Assembly (NCBI GenBank): GCA_963977005.1
Contig: CAXBMQ010000010.1
Span: 1-64,000, forward strand
Length of the DNA stretch: 64,000 nt
Reading direction: 5' to 3'
From: CAXBCP01 sp963977005
GTDB taxonomy: Bacteria > Pseudomonadota > Alphaproteobacteria > MPNO01 > UBA830
Both the position numbers and the translations under genes were made by a program. Shown piece after piece: positions 52,573 to 61,495 of this stretch (position 1 is the stretch's first letter; each line of letters opens with the position of its first letter). The notes below the pieces were generated by a model, which was not told the origin of the DNA, ran no database searches, and saw only the letters and a program-made list of their open reading frames with translations.

Positions 52573-54003
52573 TTACTCCACAACAATATCGTAATTTTCG
52601 CGGCCGTAATCGTTCCCGGCGCGCAGGTCGATCGACCGGCCGGTTTCGTCTTCGATCCCGTCGACGAGTTCGCCGTAGTCGCTTTCGAGCGAATTGACGA
52701 CATCGGGCGCCGCATAGACCACGATCTCGCCCGGCGGCACGATGCGCGCTTCGCGTTTCAGGGCGCGCAGGATATCGATGGACGCCGCGTCGAGCGATTT
52801 CACCCGCCCCGCCCCGCCGCAGGCCCTGCAGATTTCCGTCATCGTATGGAGCAGCGGCTCGCGCCGGCGGCGACGGGTCACCTCGACCAGGCCCGCCTCG
52901 GTCACGCCCAGCACGCGCGTGGGGTTGCGGTCGCGCCCCGTGATATCGTCGAGGATCTCGATGATGACGTTCCAGCTATCGTCGCTTTCCATGTGGATGA
53001 GATCGATAACGATCAGGCCCGACAGGTTCCGCAGCCGGATCTGGCGGGCGGCCTCACGCGCGGCTTCGGTATTGGTGCGCAGCGCCATCTGCTCGAGGTC
53101 TGACGCCGCATCGAAGCGCCCGGAATTGACGTCGATGGATGTCAGCGCTTCCGTCGTCTCGATCACCAGACCGCCGCCCGACGGCAGGTCGACGCGGCGG
53201 TTGCAGGCGCGTTCGATCTCCTCCTCGATGCCGTATTGTTCGAACATCTGCTGCGGTCCGGCGTGAAGCGACACGCGCTCCGCCATGCCGGGCATGACGC
53301 GTTCGCAGAATTTGCGCGCGGCATCGGCCGACGCGCCGTCATCGACATGGATCGCATCGATACCGTCGAGCGCATGGTCGCGCAGAACCCGCAGGACGGG
53401 ATCGATATCCGCATGAACGCAGGACGGCGCCCGGATCGTGCCCTGCGACTCCTCGATCGCCTGCCAGGCTTCCATCAGCTCCGCGCGATCGGCGGCAAGT
53501 TCTTCCCCGGTCGCGCCGACCGATGCCGTCCGCAGGATAAAGCCCTCGCCGTCCTCCGCGATGCCCGCCATCAGGCCCGTCAGCCGGTCGCGCTCCGCCT
53601 CGTCCTCTATCTGGCGCGAGATCATCACCCGGTCCTGGTTCGGCGCATAGACCAGCGAGCGGCCCGGCAGGGTCAGGCGGCGCGACAGCTGCACGCCCTT
53701 GGTGCCGATGGCGTCCTTGGTGACCTGAACCAGGATCGCCTCGCCTTCGTGCACCGGCGCCGATGTCTCGCCATTGCCGCGGCGGTTGTCGTCGAGCCCG
53801 AGAAAACCGGATTTGCCGAGGCCGATATCGACGAACGCGGCTTCCATGCCTTTCATCACCCGTTCGACCCGGCCGAGATAGATATTGCCGACGACGCTGG
53901 CGCGTTCGCTGCGCTCAACGATCAGGTCGATCAGGACGCCGTCGTCCATCAGTGCCGCGCGCACTTCCGCAGACATCACGTTTATAAAAAGTTCCTGGCT
54001 CAT
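52573..54003 (-). CDS. rng: Ribonuclease E/G (RNase G type)
   Basis: This is a 476-residue catalytic RNase E/G core. The N-terminal S1 region contains NIYLGRVERVMKGMEAAFVD. The Asp pair needed for Mg2+ catalysis lies in SIDVNSGRF (about residue 304) and GLIVIDLIHM (about 344), and the zinc-link Cys pair is in EICRACGGAG. There is no long C-terminal degradosome scaffold, so this is the RNase G form rather than RNase E. It processes rRNA 5' ends and mRNA. It lies seven bases after maf and eight before yacG, consistent with one transcript. Confidence 0.95.
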   Translation of the reverse strand: MSQELFINVMSAEVRAALMDDGVLIDLIVERSERASVVGNIYLGRVERVMKGMEAAFVDIGLGKSGFLGLDDNRRGNGETSAPVHEGEAILVQVTKDAIGTKGVQLSRRLTLPGRSLVYAPNQDRVMISRQIEDEAERDRLTGLMAGIAEDGEGFILRTASVGATGEELAADRAELMEAWQAIEESQGTIRAPSCVHADIDPVLRVLRDHALDGIDAIHVDDGASADAARKFCERVMPGMAERVSLHAGPQQMFEQYGIEEEIERACNRRVDLPSGGGLVIETTEALTSIDVNSGRFDAASDLEQMALRTNTEAAREAARQIRLRNLSGLIVIDLIHMESDDSWNVIIEILDDITGRDRNPTRVLGVTEAGLVEVTRRRRREPLLHTMTEICRACGGAGRVKSLDAASIDILRALKREARIVPPGEIVVYAAPDVVNSLESDYGELVDGIEDETGRSIDLRAGNDYGRENYDIVVE

Positions 54004-54010
54004 GAATTAT

Positions 54011-54622
54011 TCATCCGGACGGTGGGGCGGCGGGGACAACGAACCCCGATCCTCGCAAAAGCGACAGTGTCTCGTAAAGCGGCAATCCGACGACGTTGAA
54101 ATAAGACCCGTTGATACCGCGGATAAACGCGCCGGCAAGCCCCTGGATCGCATAGCCGCCGGCCTTGCCCCGCCATTCGCCGCTGTCGAGATAGGCATCG
54201 ATCTCCGGGGTTTCGAGCCGTTTGAATTTCACGGTGGTGACGACCTGCCTGCCGGATGCTTTGCCGGTCGGCGCGATCACGGTCACGCCGCCATAGACCC
54301 GGTGCCGGCGCCCCGACAGCATGGACAGGAAACGGCGGGCCTCATCGGCGGTCTCCGGCTTGCCGAGAATGCGCCGGCCGAGCCCGACCACGGTATCGGC
54401 GCCGATCACCCATGCGTCGTCGTGTTCCGCGGCGATTGCTTCGGCCTTGCCGCGCGCAAGCCGTTTCGCCAGCGGCCCCGGTTCCTCGCGGCGCTGCGGT
54501 GTCTCGTCTATATCGGCGGGAGCTATGGTGTCGGGAACGATCCCGACCTGGGCAAGCAGTTCCACCCGGCGCGGCGACGCCGATGCCAGAACAAGCCTGT
54601 GCGGCCCGGCGGTCCGGACCAT
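54011..54622 (-). CDS. maf: Maf family nucleotide pyrophosphatase
   Basis: The 203-residue protein begins LVLASASPRRVELLAQVGIV, the S-x-S-P-R-R Maf signature. WVIGADTVVGLGRRILGKPE holds the catalytic Asp and substrate contact, and AGGYAIQGLAGAFIRGINGS is the late Maf block. It hydrolyses non-canonical or canonical NTPs to NMP plus PPi. It follows infA by five bases and precedes rng, the common alphaproteobacterial order. Confidence 0.93.
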   Translation of the reverse strand: MVRTAGPHRLVLASASPRRVELLAQVGIVPDTIAPADIDETPQRREEPGPLAKRLARGKAEAIAAEHDDAWVIGADTVVGLGRRILGKPETADEARRFLSMLSGRRHRVYGGVTVIAPTGKASGRQVVTTVKFKRLETPEIDAYLDSGEWRGKAGGYAIQGLAGAFIRGINGSYFNVVGLPLYETLSLLRGSGFVVPAAPPSG

Positions 54623-54627
54623 GGCGC

Positions 54628-54846
54628 TTACTTGAAGCGGAAAGTGATACGGCCCTTGGTCAGGTCGTACGGCGTCATCTCGACATTGACGCGGTCGCCT
54701 GCGAGCACGCGGATGCGGTTCTTGCGCATCTTGCCCGATGTGTGGGCGAGAACTTCGTGTTCGTTATCGAGGACCACCCGAAACATCGCGTTCGGCAGAA
54801 GCTCGAGAACGGTGCCCGAAAATTCCATAAGTTCTTCTTTTGCCAT
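54628..54846 (-). CDS. infA: Translation initiation factor IF-1
   Basis: This 72-residue OB-fold protein contains MAKEELMEFSGTVLELLPNA and the ribosome-contact stretch GKMRKNRIRVLAGDRVNVEM, both highly conserved in IF-1. It binds the 30S A site during initiation. AGGAG sits just before ATG. It leads the infA-maf-rng-yacG set. Confidence 0.97.
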   Translation of the reverse strand: MAKEELMEFSGTVLELLPNAMFRVVLDNEHEVLAHTSGKMRKNRIRVLAGDRVNVEMTPYDLTKGRITFRFK

Positions 54847-54978
54847 TATATCTCCTGATATCGCCTGGCGGGTTTCATATTTCGCGGGAAAGTGCGGTTT
54901 TGCGGCCGTCAGGTCAAGGGTTTTAGAAAAAACCCCGCCGGCGCGGCCATCCGGGGCCGGCAGGCATCCGCCGCGGGT

Positions 54979-55410
54979 TCACTCCGCCGCCGCGAAACGC
55001 GCGTCGATCCGCTTGACCAGGTAATCCCGCAGGTCCCGGTAGGCGGCAAGCCGCGCCTCGCGGTGGCCCTCGGCGACGGACGGGTCCGGGGTCGGCCAGT
55101 ATTCGACCTCGGATGCCGTCACCCGTGTCAGTTCGATCGCCTTGTGCTGCGCTTCGGGCGACAATGTCACGATCACCTCGAAAGACGTGTCCATCAGGTC
55201 GTCCAGCCGCTTGGACTGGTGGCGCGACATGTCGACGCCGATTTCGTCCATCACCGCGATTGCCATCGGGTCCAGGTCGCCGTCGCGCACCCCGACGGAA
55301 TCGACGAAGACCGCCGTCCCGAACCGGTGTTTGGTCAGGGCCTCCGCCATGGGCGAGCGCAGCGCGTTTTCGCTGCACACGAACAGGATACTGGAAGGAA
55401 GAGCGTTCAT
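54979..55410 (-). CDS. Low-molecular-weight phosphatase / ArsC-like protein
   Basis: The 143-residue protein has the P-loop CSENALRS in ILFVCSENALRSPMAEAL, a C-x5-R active site of low-molecular-weight tyrosine phosphatases and thioredoxin-type arsenate reductases. The general-acid Asp lies in WPTPDPSVAEG near residue 110. The loop lacks the common G-N-x-C pattern, so specificity may differ. It is five bases after the UPF0262 gene in the conserved block that leads to infA. Confidence 0.88.
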   Translation of the reverse strand: MNALPSSILFVCSENALRSPMAEALTKHRFGTAVFVDSVGVRDGDLDPMAIAVMDEIGVDMSRHQSKRLDDLMDTSFEVIVTLSPEAQHKAIELTRVTASEVEYWPTPDPSVAEGHREARLAAYRDLRDYLVKRIDARFAAAE

Positions 55411-55415
55411 GCCGT

Positions 55416-55892
55416 TCAGCTTCGCACGTGCAGGACGCAGATCAGCGTAAACAGCCGCCGCGCGGTGCTTTCATCGACGTCGACGTATTCCGCCAGCTTT
55501 TCCTTCAGCAGGTCGGCGCCTTCGTCGTGAAGACCGCGCCGGCCCATATCGATCGCCTCGATCTTCGAGGGGGTCGCCGTCTTGATCGCGTCGTAATAGC
55601 TCTCGCACACCGTGAAATAGTCGCGGATGATCTTGCGAAACGTCGACAGCGCCAGCGGGATATCGGCGAAATGAAAGCCGTCATCGTCGGTGATCTCGAA
55701 AATCAGCCGGGATTCCTGGCGCAGCAGCCGCAGGGCGTAGGGGCCGTTATCGGTGCCCACCATCCTGAAATAGTTGTCTTCGAGCAGGTCGTATATCGCG
55801 ACGCGGCGTTCGTGTTCGACCTCGGGATTGCGGGCGACGAAATTGCGGTCGTCCAGACGGACGTCGAACAGGCGGTTGTTTTCGTCCGACAT
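55416..55892 (-). CDS. UPF0262 family protein
   Basis: The 158-residue protein matches UPF0262, an alphaproteobacterial family regularly found beside hisD and infA. FRMVGTDNGPYALRLLRQES (about residue 43) and DYFTVCESYYDAIKTATPSK (about 91-110) are the conserved core. It is soluble and of unknown function. It follows hisD closely and precedes the ArsC-like gene by five bases. Confidence 0.92.
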   Translation of the reverse strand: MSDENNRLFDVRLDDRNFVARNPEVEHERRVAIYDLLEDNYFRMVGTDNGPYALRLLRQESRLIFEITDDDGFHFADIPLALSTFRKIIRDYFTVCESYYDAIKTATPSKIEAIDMGRRGLHDEGADLLKEKLAEYVDVDESTARRLFTLICVLHVRS

Positions 55893-55908
55893 GACCGTCC
55901 CCTGCCCG

Positions 55909-57201
55909 TCAGCCGTCGTCCAGGCGCACGGACAGCGACAACGCGTGCGCGTCGAGCCCTTCGGCGCGGGCCAGCGTCACGGCGGCCGGGCCGATGCGCG
56001 TCAGCGAGCCCGCATCGCACGACACCAGCGTGGTTCGTTTCATGAAGTCGGTCACGCCGAGGCCCGACGAAAACCGCGCGCTCCGCGCGGTCGGCAGAAC
56101 GTGGTTCGGCCCGGCAACGTAATCGCCGATAGCTTCAGGCGTGTGCCGGCCGAGGAAGATCGCCCCCGCATGGGTGATCTTTTCCGCCAGGGCGTCCGGC
56201 GCTTCGACGGCCAGTTCCAGATGTTCCGGCGCGATCCGGTCGACCAGCGGGACGGCCTCTTCGAGGTCGCGCAGCAGGATGATGGCGCCGTGCGTATCCC
56301 AGCTGCGCCGCGCGATATCCGAGCGCTGCAACCGGCCCAGCAGACGCTCCGCGGCATCCGCGACCGCATCGGCCAGGGCGCCGCTGTCGGTGATCAGGAC
56401 CGACTGCGACGACGCGTCGTGTTCGGCCTGGGACAGCAGGTCGGCCGCGATCCAGTCGGGATCGTTCTCCGCATCGGCGACCACCAGTATTTCGGACGGC
56501 CCGGCGATCATGTCGATCCCGACGGTGCCAAATACCTGGCGCTTGGCCTCCGCGACATAGGCGTTGCCGGGGCCGGTGATCTTGTCGACCGGCGTGATCG
56601 TCTCCGTCCCGTAGGCCAGCGCCGCGACGGCCTGCGCGCCGCCGATGCGGTAGATCTCGCTGACCCCGGACAGGTCCGCGGCGGCAAGGACCAGCGGGTT
56701 CACCGCGCCGTCGGGCGTCGGCACGACCATCACGATCCGCGACACCCCGGCGACATTGGCCGGCACCGCGTTCATCAGCACCGAGCTCGGATAGGCCGCC
56801 GTGCCGCCGGGCACGTAGATCCCCGCCGCCGAGACGGGCGTCCAGCGCGCACCGAGGCGCACGCCTTCGGCATCGGTAAACGAAAACCCTTCCGGCATCT
56901 GTCGGGCATGAAAGGCGCGGATACGCGTCGCGGCAAATTCGAGCGCGGCAATCTGGTCGGCATCGCAGGCCTCGCGGGCGGCGGCGATCAGGTCGGGGTC
57001 TACCCGCAGGCCGCCGGAAACATCGAGACGGTCGAATTTCCGCGTATAGTCGACAACGGCCGCATCGCCGCGGGCGCGCACGTCCGCGATGATGTCGGAA
57101 ACCACCCCGGTAACATCCGCCGCGGTGTCGCGCCCCTGCGCGATATAGCTCGCAAAGGCGTCCGCGAAGCCGGAATCCGCAGCCGACAGCCTAAGCGGCA
57201 T
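55909..57201 (-). CDS. hisD: Histidinol dehydrogenase
   Basis: This 430-residue enzyme oxidises histidinol to histidine with NAD+ in two steps. Family blocks are AGIYVPGGTAAYPSSVLMNA, GPSEILVVADAENDPDWIAA (Zn and NAD region, about residue 235), LLSQAEHDASSQSVLIT with the zinc His/Gln, and GPNHVLPTARSARFSSGLGV near the C-terminus. It overlaps the end of hisG by eleven bases. Together they supply histidine-pathway steps 1 and 10 only; other his genes are outside the window. Confidence 0.96.
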   Translation of the reverse strand: MPLRLSAADSGFADAFASYIAQGRDTAADVTGVVSDIIADVRARGDAAVVDYTRKFDRLDVSGGLRVDPDLIAAAREACDADQIAALEFAATRIRAFHARQMPEGFSFTDAEGVRLGARWTPVSAAGIYVPGGTAAYPSSVLMNAVPANVAGVSRIVMVVPTPDGAVNPLVLAAADLSGVSEIYRIGGAQAVAALAYGTETITPVDKITGPGNAYVAEAKRQVFGTVGIDMIAGPSEILVVADAENDPDWIAADLLSQAEHDASSQSVLITDSGALADAVADAAERLLGRLQRSDIARRSWDTHGAIILLRDLEEAVPLVDRIAPEHLELAVEAPDALAEKITHAGAIFLGRHTPEAIGDYVAGPNHVLPTARSARFSSGLGVTDFMKRTTLVSCDAGSLTRIGPAAVTLARAEGLDAHALSLSVRLDDG

Positions 57202-57856
57202 CGAGCGTCTCCCGGAACCGGTCGATCCAGCCGTGGATTTCGGCGGACCGGGTCTTCAGCGCCGCACGGTTGACCACCAGCTGCGACGTTATCGTGGCGA
57301 TTTCCTCGATCTCGACCAGACCGTTGGCCTTCAGGGTCGAGCCGGTCGAGACGAGATCGACGATCCGCCGGCACAGGCCGAGCGCCGGGGCGATTTCCAT
57401 CGCCCCGTTCAGCTTCACGCATTCGGCCTGGACGCCGCGGCGGGCGAAATGCCGGCGCGTGATTTCCGGGTACTTGGTCGCGACCCGCACGTGGCTCCAC
57501 CGCCGGGGGTTTTCCCGCACCAGTTCGTCTTCCTTTTCGGCGACGACCATCCGGCAGTAGCCGATGCCGAGATCGAGCGGCGCGTAAACCTCCGGGTAGT
57601 CGAATTCCATCAGCACGTCGCGGCCGGCAACCCCCATCTGGGCCGCCCCAAAGGCGACGAAGGTGGCGATGTCGAACGACCGGACGCGGAGGATCGACAG
57701 GTTCGGTATGTTCGTCGCGAATTCCAGCTTGCGCTCGTGCTTGTCGGCGAAGGCGGGTTCGGGTTCGATGCCGGCACGCGCCAGCACCGGCAGAAGTTCT
57801 TCCAGAATACGTCCCTTGGGCACCGCAAGGCGCAGGGCATCGTTCGCGGTCGTCAT
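57191..57856 (-). CDS. hisG: ATP phosphoribosyltransferase, short form
   Basis: The 221-residue catalytic subunit begins LRLAVPKGRILEELLPVLAR and holds the PRPP-binding loop RIVDLVSTGSTLKANGLVEI (about residues 166-185). It lacks the C-terminal regulatory domain of the long form, so it is the HisG-S type that needs HisZ for activity and feedback. No hisZ is visible here. AGGAG five bases upstream fixes the start. Confidence 0.95.
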   Translation of the reverse strand: MTTANDALRLAVPKGRILEELLPVLARAGIEPEPAFADKHERKLEFATNIPNLSILRVRSFDIATFVAFGAAQMGVAGRDVLMEFDYPEVYAPLDLGIGYCRMVVAEKEDELVRENPRRWSHVRVATKYPEITRRHFARRGVQAECVKLNGAMEIAPALGLCRRIVDLVSTGSTLKANGLVEIEEIATITSQLVVNRAALKTRSAEIHGWIDRFRETLDAA

Positions 57857-57897
57857 CGTCGTCTCCTGTCCGGCTGATTACGCCCGGCGCATTGCGC

Positions 57898-58374
57898 TCA
57901 GGTCGCCGATCCGTCCCCATCGTCCTGTTCGGGCAGATCGTGTTCGGGCCGCCACTGGGTCGGCCACGGTTCGCCAAAATCCTCGGCGTGGCACAATATC
58001 CGCTCGACGTCGAGCCGGATCGCCGCCCCCCCGGCAAAATGGAAGTCTACATACGCGTTCGTGGCCTCGAGGGCCAGTAAATCGAACATCTGGCTGCGCT
58101 GCGCCTGATCGAAGTTGCGGCGGCGCACGGCCGTCACCCGGTCGAAGGTCACGCCGCAGCGGACCCGTTCGTAAATCCGACCCGATACTTTTTCGGCGGG
58201 GGCGTCTTCCCAGCGGAACCGGTTCGCCACCAGCGCAAAGCGGTTCTCCGTCGCCAGGAAGACCATTTCGCTGATCGGTATCACCGCGTCCTGCAACAGC
58301 GCGGACAGCACGGCGATATCTTCCGGATCCGTTGCCGCGAGCTTCAATGCGCCGCCGGAGACATTGTCGGACAT
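57898..58374 (-). CDS. DUF2948 family protein
   Basis: The 158-residue protein matches the alphaproteobacterial DUF2948 family. ISEMVFLATENRFALVANRF (about residue 34) and ECVRCGVTFDRV-like sequence (here ERVRCGVTFDRV), then FHFAGGAAIRLDVERILCHA. It lies between murA and hisG, its usual place. Soluble, unknown function. Confidence 0.9.
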   Translation of the reverse strand: MSDNVSGGALKLAATDPEDIAVLSALLQDAVIPISEMVFLATENRFALVANRFRWEDAPAEKVSGRIYERVRCGVTFDRVTAVRRRNFDQAQRSQMFDLLALEATNAYVDFHFAGGAAIRLDVERILCHAEDFGEPWPTQWRPEHDLPEQDDGDGSAT

Positions 58375-58413
58375 TACGAAAGCACCCCTGTATTTCCCAT
58401 GACCATTGCGAAA

Positions 58414-59691
58414 CTAGGTTTCCTGAACCCGTTCGATAACCGCCCCGCAGGCGGCGAGTTTTTCCTCGATCCGCTCGTAGCCGCGATCGAGATGGTAGAC
58501 GCGGCGGATGACCGTCTCGCCCCGTGCCGCCAGCGCCGCCAGGATCAGCGACGACGACGCCCGCAGATCGGTCGCCATGACCTCCGCGCCGGTCAGGTGA
58601 TCGACCCCGCGGACCATCGCGGAGGCGCCGTGGACATTGACGTTCGCCCCCATGCGGGACAGCTCGGGCACATGCATGAAGCGGTTCTCGAAAATCGTCT
58701 CGGTAATCATCGCCGCCCCGCCGGCAACCGACATCAGCGCCATGATCTGCGCCTGAAGGTCGGTCGGAAAGCCCGGGAACGGTTCGGTCATGACATCGAC
58801 GCCCTTGAGCCCGCCGGCGCCGAGGCTGACCTTCGTGCCATCCGCCGTCTCCTCGATCTCCAGCCCGGCCTGGCGGAGCGTCTTGAACGCGGCCTGCAAG
58901 AGATCCGGGCGGACGCCCTTCAATTCCAGTTCGCCGCCGGTGATCGCCGCGGCCATCGCGTAGGTCCCCGCCTCGATGCGGTCGCAGACCACGGGATGCG
59001 TGGCGGCGTGCAGGGCATCGACACCCTGGATCGTCAGCGTATCGGAACCGATCCCGTCGATCCGCGCGCCCATCGCCACAAGGCAGTTTGCCAGATCCGT
59101 CACCTCGGGCTCGCGCGCGGCGTTGGTCAGCACCGTCTCTCCCTTTGCGAGGCAGGCGGCCATCATCAGGTTTTCGGTCGCCCCGACCGAGACGAACGGA
59201 AAGACGACCCTGTCGCCGACCAGACCGTTCGGCGCGCGGGCGGTCATATAGCCGCCCTCGAGCTCGATTTCGGCGCCGAGCTGTTCGAGCCCCTGGATAT
59301 GCAGGTCGACCGGCCGCGTGCCGATCGCGCAGCCGCCGGGCAGCGAGACCTTCGCCTCGCCGAAGCGCGCGACCAGCGGGCCGAGCACCAGAACGGAGGC
59401 GCGCATCCGGCGCACTAGGTCGTAGGGGGCCACCGTATTGTCGACACTGCCGGCATCAAAGGTCATGGTCCTGCCGCCCGCGCCGTCGTCGCTCTCCGCG
59501 ACCGCGACCCCGTGCTGTTCGAGCAGTTTCGACATGGTCGAGATGTCCGCGAGGCGCGGCAGGTTGGTCAGCGTCAACGGCTCGCCGCTCAGCAGACTGG
59601 CGGCCATCAGCGGCAGCGCCGCGTTCTTCGCGCCGCTGATCCGGATTTCGCCGGAAAGCCGCTTGCCGCCCTGTATGACTATCTGGTCCAT
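58414..59691 (-). CDS. murA: UDP-N-acetylglucosamine 1-carboxyvinyltransferase
   Basis: This 425-residue enzyme catalyses the first committed peptidoglycan step by transferring enolpyruvate to UDP-GlcNAc. The catalytic loop is LPGGCAIGTRPVDLHIQGLE, with Cys at about residue 118. It has the expected two-domain inverted barrel and ends in FxxRGYERIEEKLAACGA-type sequence. The early motif GGKRLSGEIRISGAKNAALP carries the family Lys. It begins the murA-DUF2948-hisG-hisD group and has only weak ribosome-binding sequence. Confidence 0.97.
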   Translation of the reverse strand: MDQIVIQGGKRLSGEIRISGAKNAALPLMAASLLSGEPLTLTNLPRLADISTMSKLLEQHGVAVAESDDGAGGRTMTFDAGSVDNTVAPYDLVRRMRASVLVLGPLVARFGEAKVSLPGGCAIGTRPVDLHIQGLEQLGAEIELEGGYMTARAPNGLVGDRVVFPFVSVGATENLMMAACLAKGETVLTNAAREPEVTDLANCLVAMGARIDGIGSDTLTIQGVDALHAATHPVVCDRIEAGTYAMAAAITGGELELKGVRPDLLQAAFKTLRQAGLEIEETADGTKVSLGAGGLKGVDVMTEPFPGFPTDLQAQIMALMSVAGGAAMITETIFENRFMHVPELSRMGANVNVHGASAMVRGVDHLTGAEVMATDLRASSSLILAALAARGETVIRRVYHLDRGYERIEEKLAACGAVIERVQET

Positions 59692-59838
59692 GCCGGTATG
59701 CCGTCACGCCCGCGACTTTTCAGCGACGGGGCGCGAATGTCCTTAAGTATGAAGTATTTGACCGCGATGCATCTGATCGTGGGGGATATATATCGCCGCG
59801 ACCCGCCGTTTACCAGAAGGTTTAGGCCGCATCCGGGC

Positions 59839-60012
59839 TCAACACTCCGGTTCGGGCGCCGAGCGCCCGCGGGACTGTTCCTTGCGGCGGCGGAGATTCG
59901 CGCGCAATGCCTCCGCCTGACGCTCCAGCCGCTCGGCCTCGCTCGCCGTGGGCTGGCGCGCAGCAGGCTGACGCGCCGGTTTTTTAGGATGATCTTCAGA
60001 TGTTTCGGTCAT
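59839..60012 (-). CDS. Small conserved basic protein near murA
   Basis: This 57-residue protein has a charged helix ERLERQAEALRANLRRRKEQ near its end. That R-x-ALRxNLxRRKxQ pattern recurs in short alphaproteobacterial proteins beside murA. It is probably a cytosolic nucleic-acid or ribosome-associated helix, but no function is known. The longer frame reading on toward 60207 runs over tRNA-Thr and is not real. The ribosome-binding site is weak. Confidence 0.6.
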   Translation of the reverse strand: MTETSEDHPKKPARQPAARQPTASEAERLERQAEALRANLRRRKEQSRGRSAPEPEC

Positions 60013-60092
60013 ACCCGCTTTATAGCGCGATTTTGCGAAGGCCGCAGTTGACATTTTGTCCGCCGGTGGCATTGTGCGCCGCGCCGTAACGG

Positions 60093-60167
60093 GCCGCCGT
60101 AGCTCAGTGGTAGAGCGCACCCTTGGTAAGGGTGAGGTCGAGAGTTCGATTCTCTCTGGCGGCACCA
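60093..60167 (+). tRNA. tRNA-Thr (GGT)
   Basis: The 75-base cloverleaf has acceptor stem GCCGCCG pairing with the end of TGGCGGC, D-arm GCTCAGTGGTAGAGC, anticodon loop TTGGTAA (anticodon GGT), T-loop TTCGATT and encoded CCA. It lies on the plus strand between the small protein near murA and the NYN gene. Confidence 0.95.
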
Positions 60168-60385
60168 TTTTCCCAGCAGTTTTCAAGAGACTTTCCGGTG
60201 CCCGCACGGGCGTACCCGGCGCCTGTCAGGCCGATCATGGACAAGTACGGCGCAGAGGTTCTCGCCTTCGGCACGGACGCGAGGGCCGTCGAAGGCGAAT
60301 TAGATGCCCTTTCCGCCGCGCGTTCGGGTAAAATACCGGCGCATTCGGCACGCGTAGTGCCCCCATAAACAAAAGTCTGCGGCTC

Positions 60386-61237
60386 ATGACCAACAGCAAT
60401 ACCGACGGCAGCGCCAACCTGGCGCTGTTCTGCGATTTCGAGAACGTGGCATTGGGTGTCCGTGACGCGAAATATCCGAAATTCGATATAGCGCTGGTGC
60501 TCGAGCGGCTTCTGGTCAAGGGCAGTATCGTCGCCAAGAAGGCCTATTGCGACTGGGACCGGTACAAGGATTTCAAGGCGGTGATGCACGATGCCGCCTT
60601 CGAACTGATCGAAATTCCGCATACCCGCCAGTCGGGCAAGAACTCCGCCGATATTCACATGGTCGTCGATGCGCTCGACCTTTGCTACACCAAGGAACAC
60701 ATCGATACGTTCGTTATCATCAGCGGCGATTCAGACTTTTCGCCGCTGGTCAGCAAACTGCGCGAGAACGCAAAGAACGTTATCGGCGTCGGGGTCAAGA
60801 ACAGCACCTCGGACCTTCTGATGAACAACTGCGACGAATTCATCTTTTATGACGATCTCGTCCGCGCCAGCGATACGACCAAATCGCGCAAGCGTGGAAG
60901 CTCCCGGAATCCGAGTACAGCGTCCGGGGCAGCGAAGAAGGCGCAGCCCCCTGCGTCGAAATCCGGCGACGACAAGAACGGCGGCAGCGCGGACGAAGCG
61001 ATCGAACTGCTCATGGAAACCGCCGAAGCGCTCTCTGCCGAGCGCGGCGACCCGGTATGGGGCTCGATGGTGAAACAGACACTCAAACGCCGGCGCCCCG
61101 GCTTCAACGAGAGCTATTACGGCTTCCGCGCCTTTGCGGATCTTCTCGAAGAGGCAGAAGACCGGGGGTTGCTGGACCTCGAACTGGACGAACGCTCCGG
61201 CGGTTACCTGATCAGGACCGGCAAGCGGAAAGACTAA
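60386..61237 (+). CDS. NYN domain protein with C-terminal OST-HTH/LOTUS domain
   Basis: The 283-residue protein has an N-terminal PIN-like NYN nuclease domain. ALFCDFENVALGV supplies the first Asp (about residue 17), GKNSADIHMVVDALDLCY the middle acids, and FVIISGDSDFSPLVSKL the third acid. A disordered Ser/Lys linker follows. Residues about 205-283 (VWGSMVKQTLKRRRPGFNES, then GFRAFADLLEEAEDRGLLDL) match the OST-HTH/LOTUS fold. Such proteins act on structured RNA. It is a single gene downstream of tRNA-Thr. Confidence 0.9.
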   Translation: MTNSNTDGSANLALFCDFENVALGVRDAKYPKFDIALVLERLLVKGSIVAKKAYCDWDRYKDFKAVMHDAAFELIEIPHTRQSGKNSADIHMVVDALDLCYTKEHIDTFVIISGDSDFSPLVSKLRENAKNVIGVGVKNSTSDLLMNNCDEFIFYDDLVRASDTTKSRKRGSSRNPSTASGAAKKAQPPASKSGDDKNGGSADEAIELLMETAEALSAERGDPVWGSMVKQTLKRRRPGFNESYYGFRAFADLLEEAEDRGLLDLELDERSGGYLIRTGKRKD

Positions 61238-61443
61238 CGGACAGCGTTATCGCCCTGTCCGCTGCCGGCGGGAAACCGGCAAACCGGGCGCGGCCGGAAC
61301 ACCGCCGGTTTTGCCTCTGTCACAAACCCGAATGCGCGGCGTCGCCCCGAATATCCGCATTCAGACGATTGCCGGACGGGTAACCGCTTTTGGCGTCTCG
61401 TCTGCCTGTATGCCTGTTACCCGAAGCAGACATTCCACATATG

Positions 61444-61473
61444 AAAACGGCGGCCCAGGAGGACCGCCGTTTC
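61444..61473 (-). terminator. Rho-independent terminator of PEP-CTERM gene
   Basis: The stem AAACGGCGG with CCGCCGTTT lies 23 bases beyond the stop at 61496. Read on the minus strand it ends with a TTTT run, so it fits the minus-strand gene; on the plus strand the T-run is only three bases. Confidence 0.7.
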
Positions 61474-61495
61474 GATTTGCTGACCCTGGTCGGGT

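Noticed and set aside
59839..60207. Minus-strand frame extending the small murA-side protein to 122 residues
   Set aside because: The upstream half reads antisense across tRNA-Thr (the ELSTSPLPRVRSTTELRR-type string typical of such false frames). Only the last 57 codons are kept.
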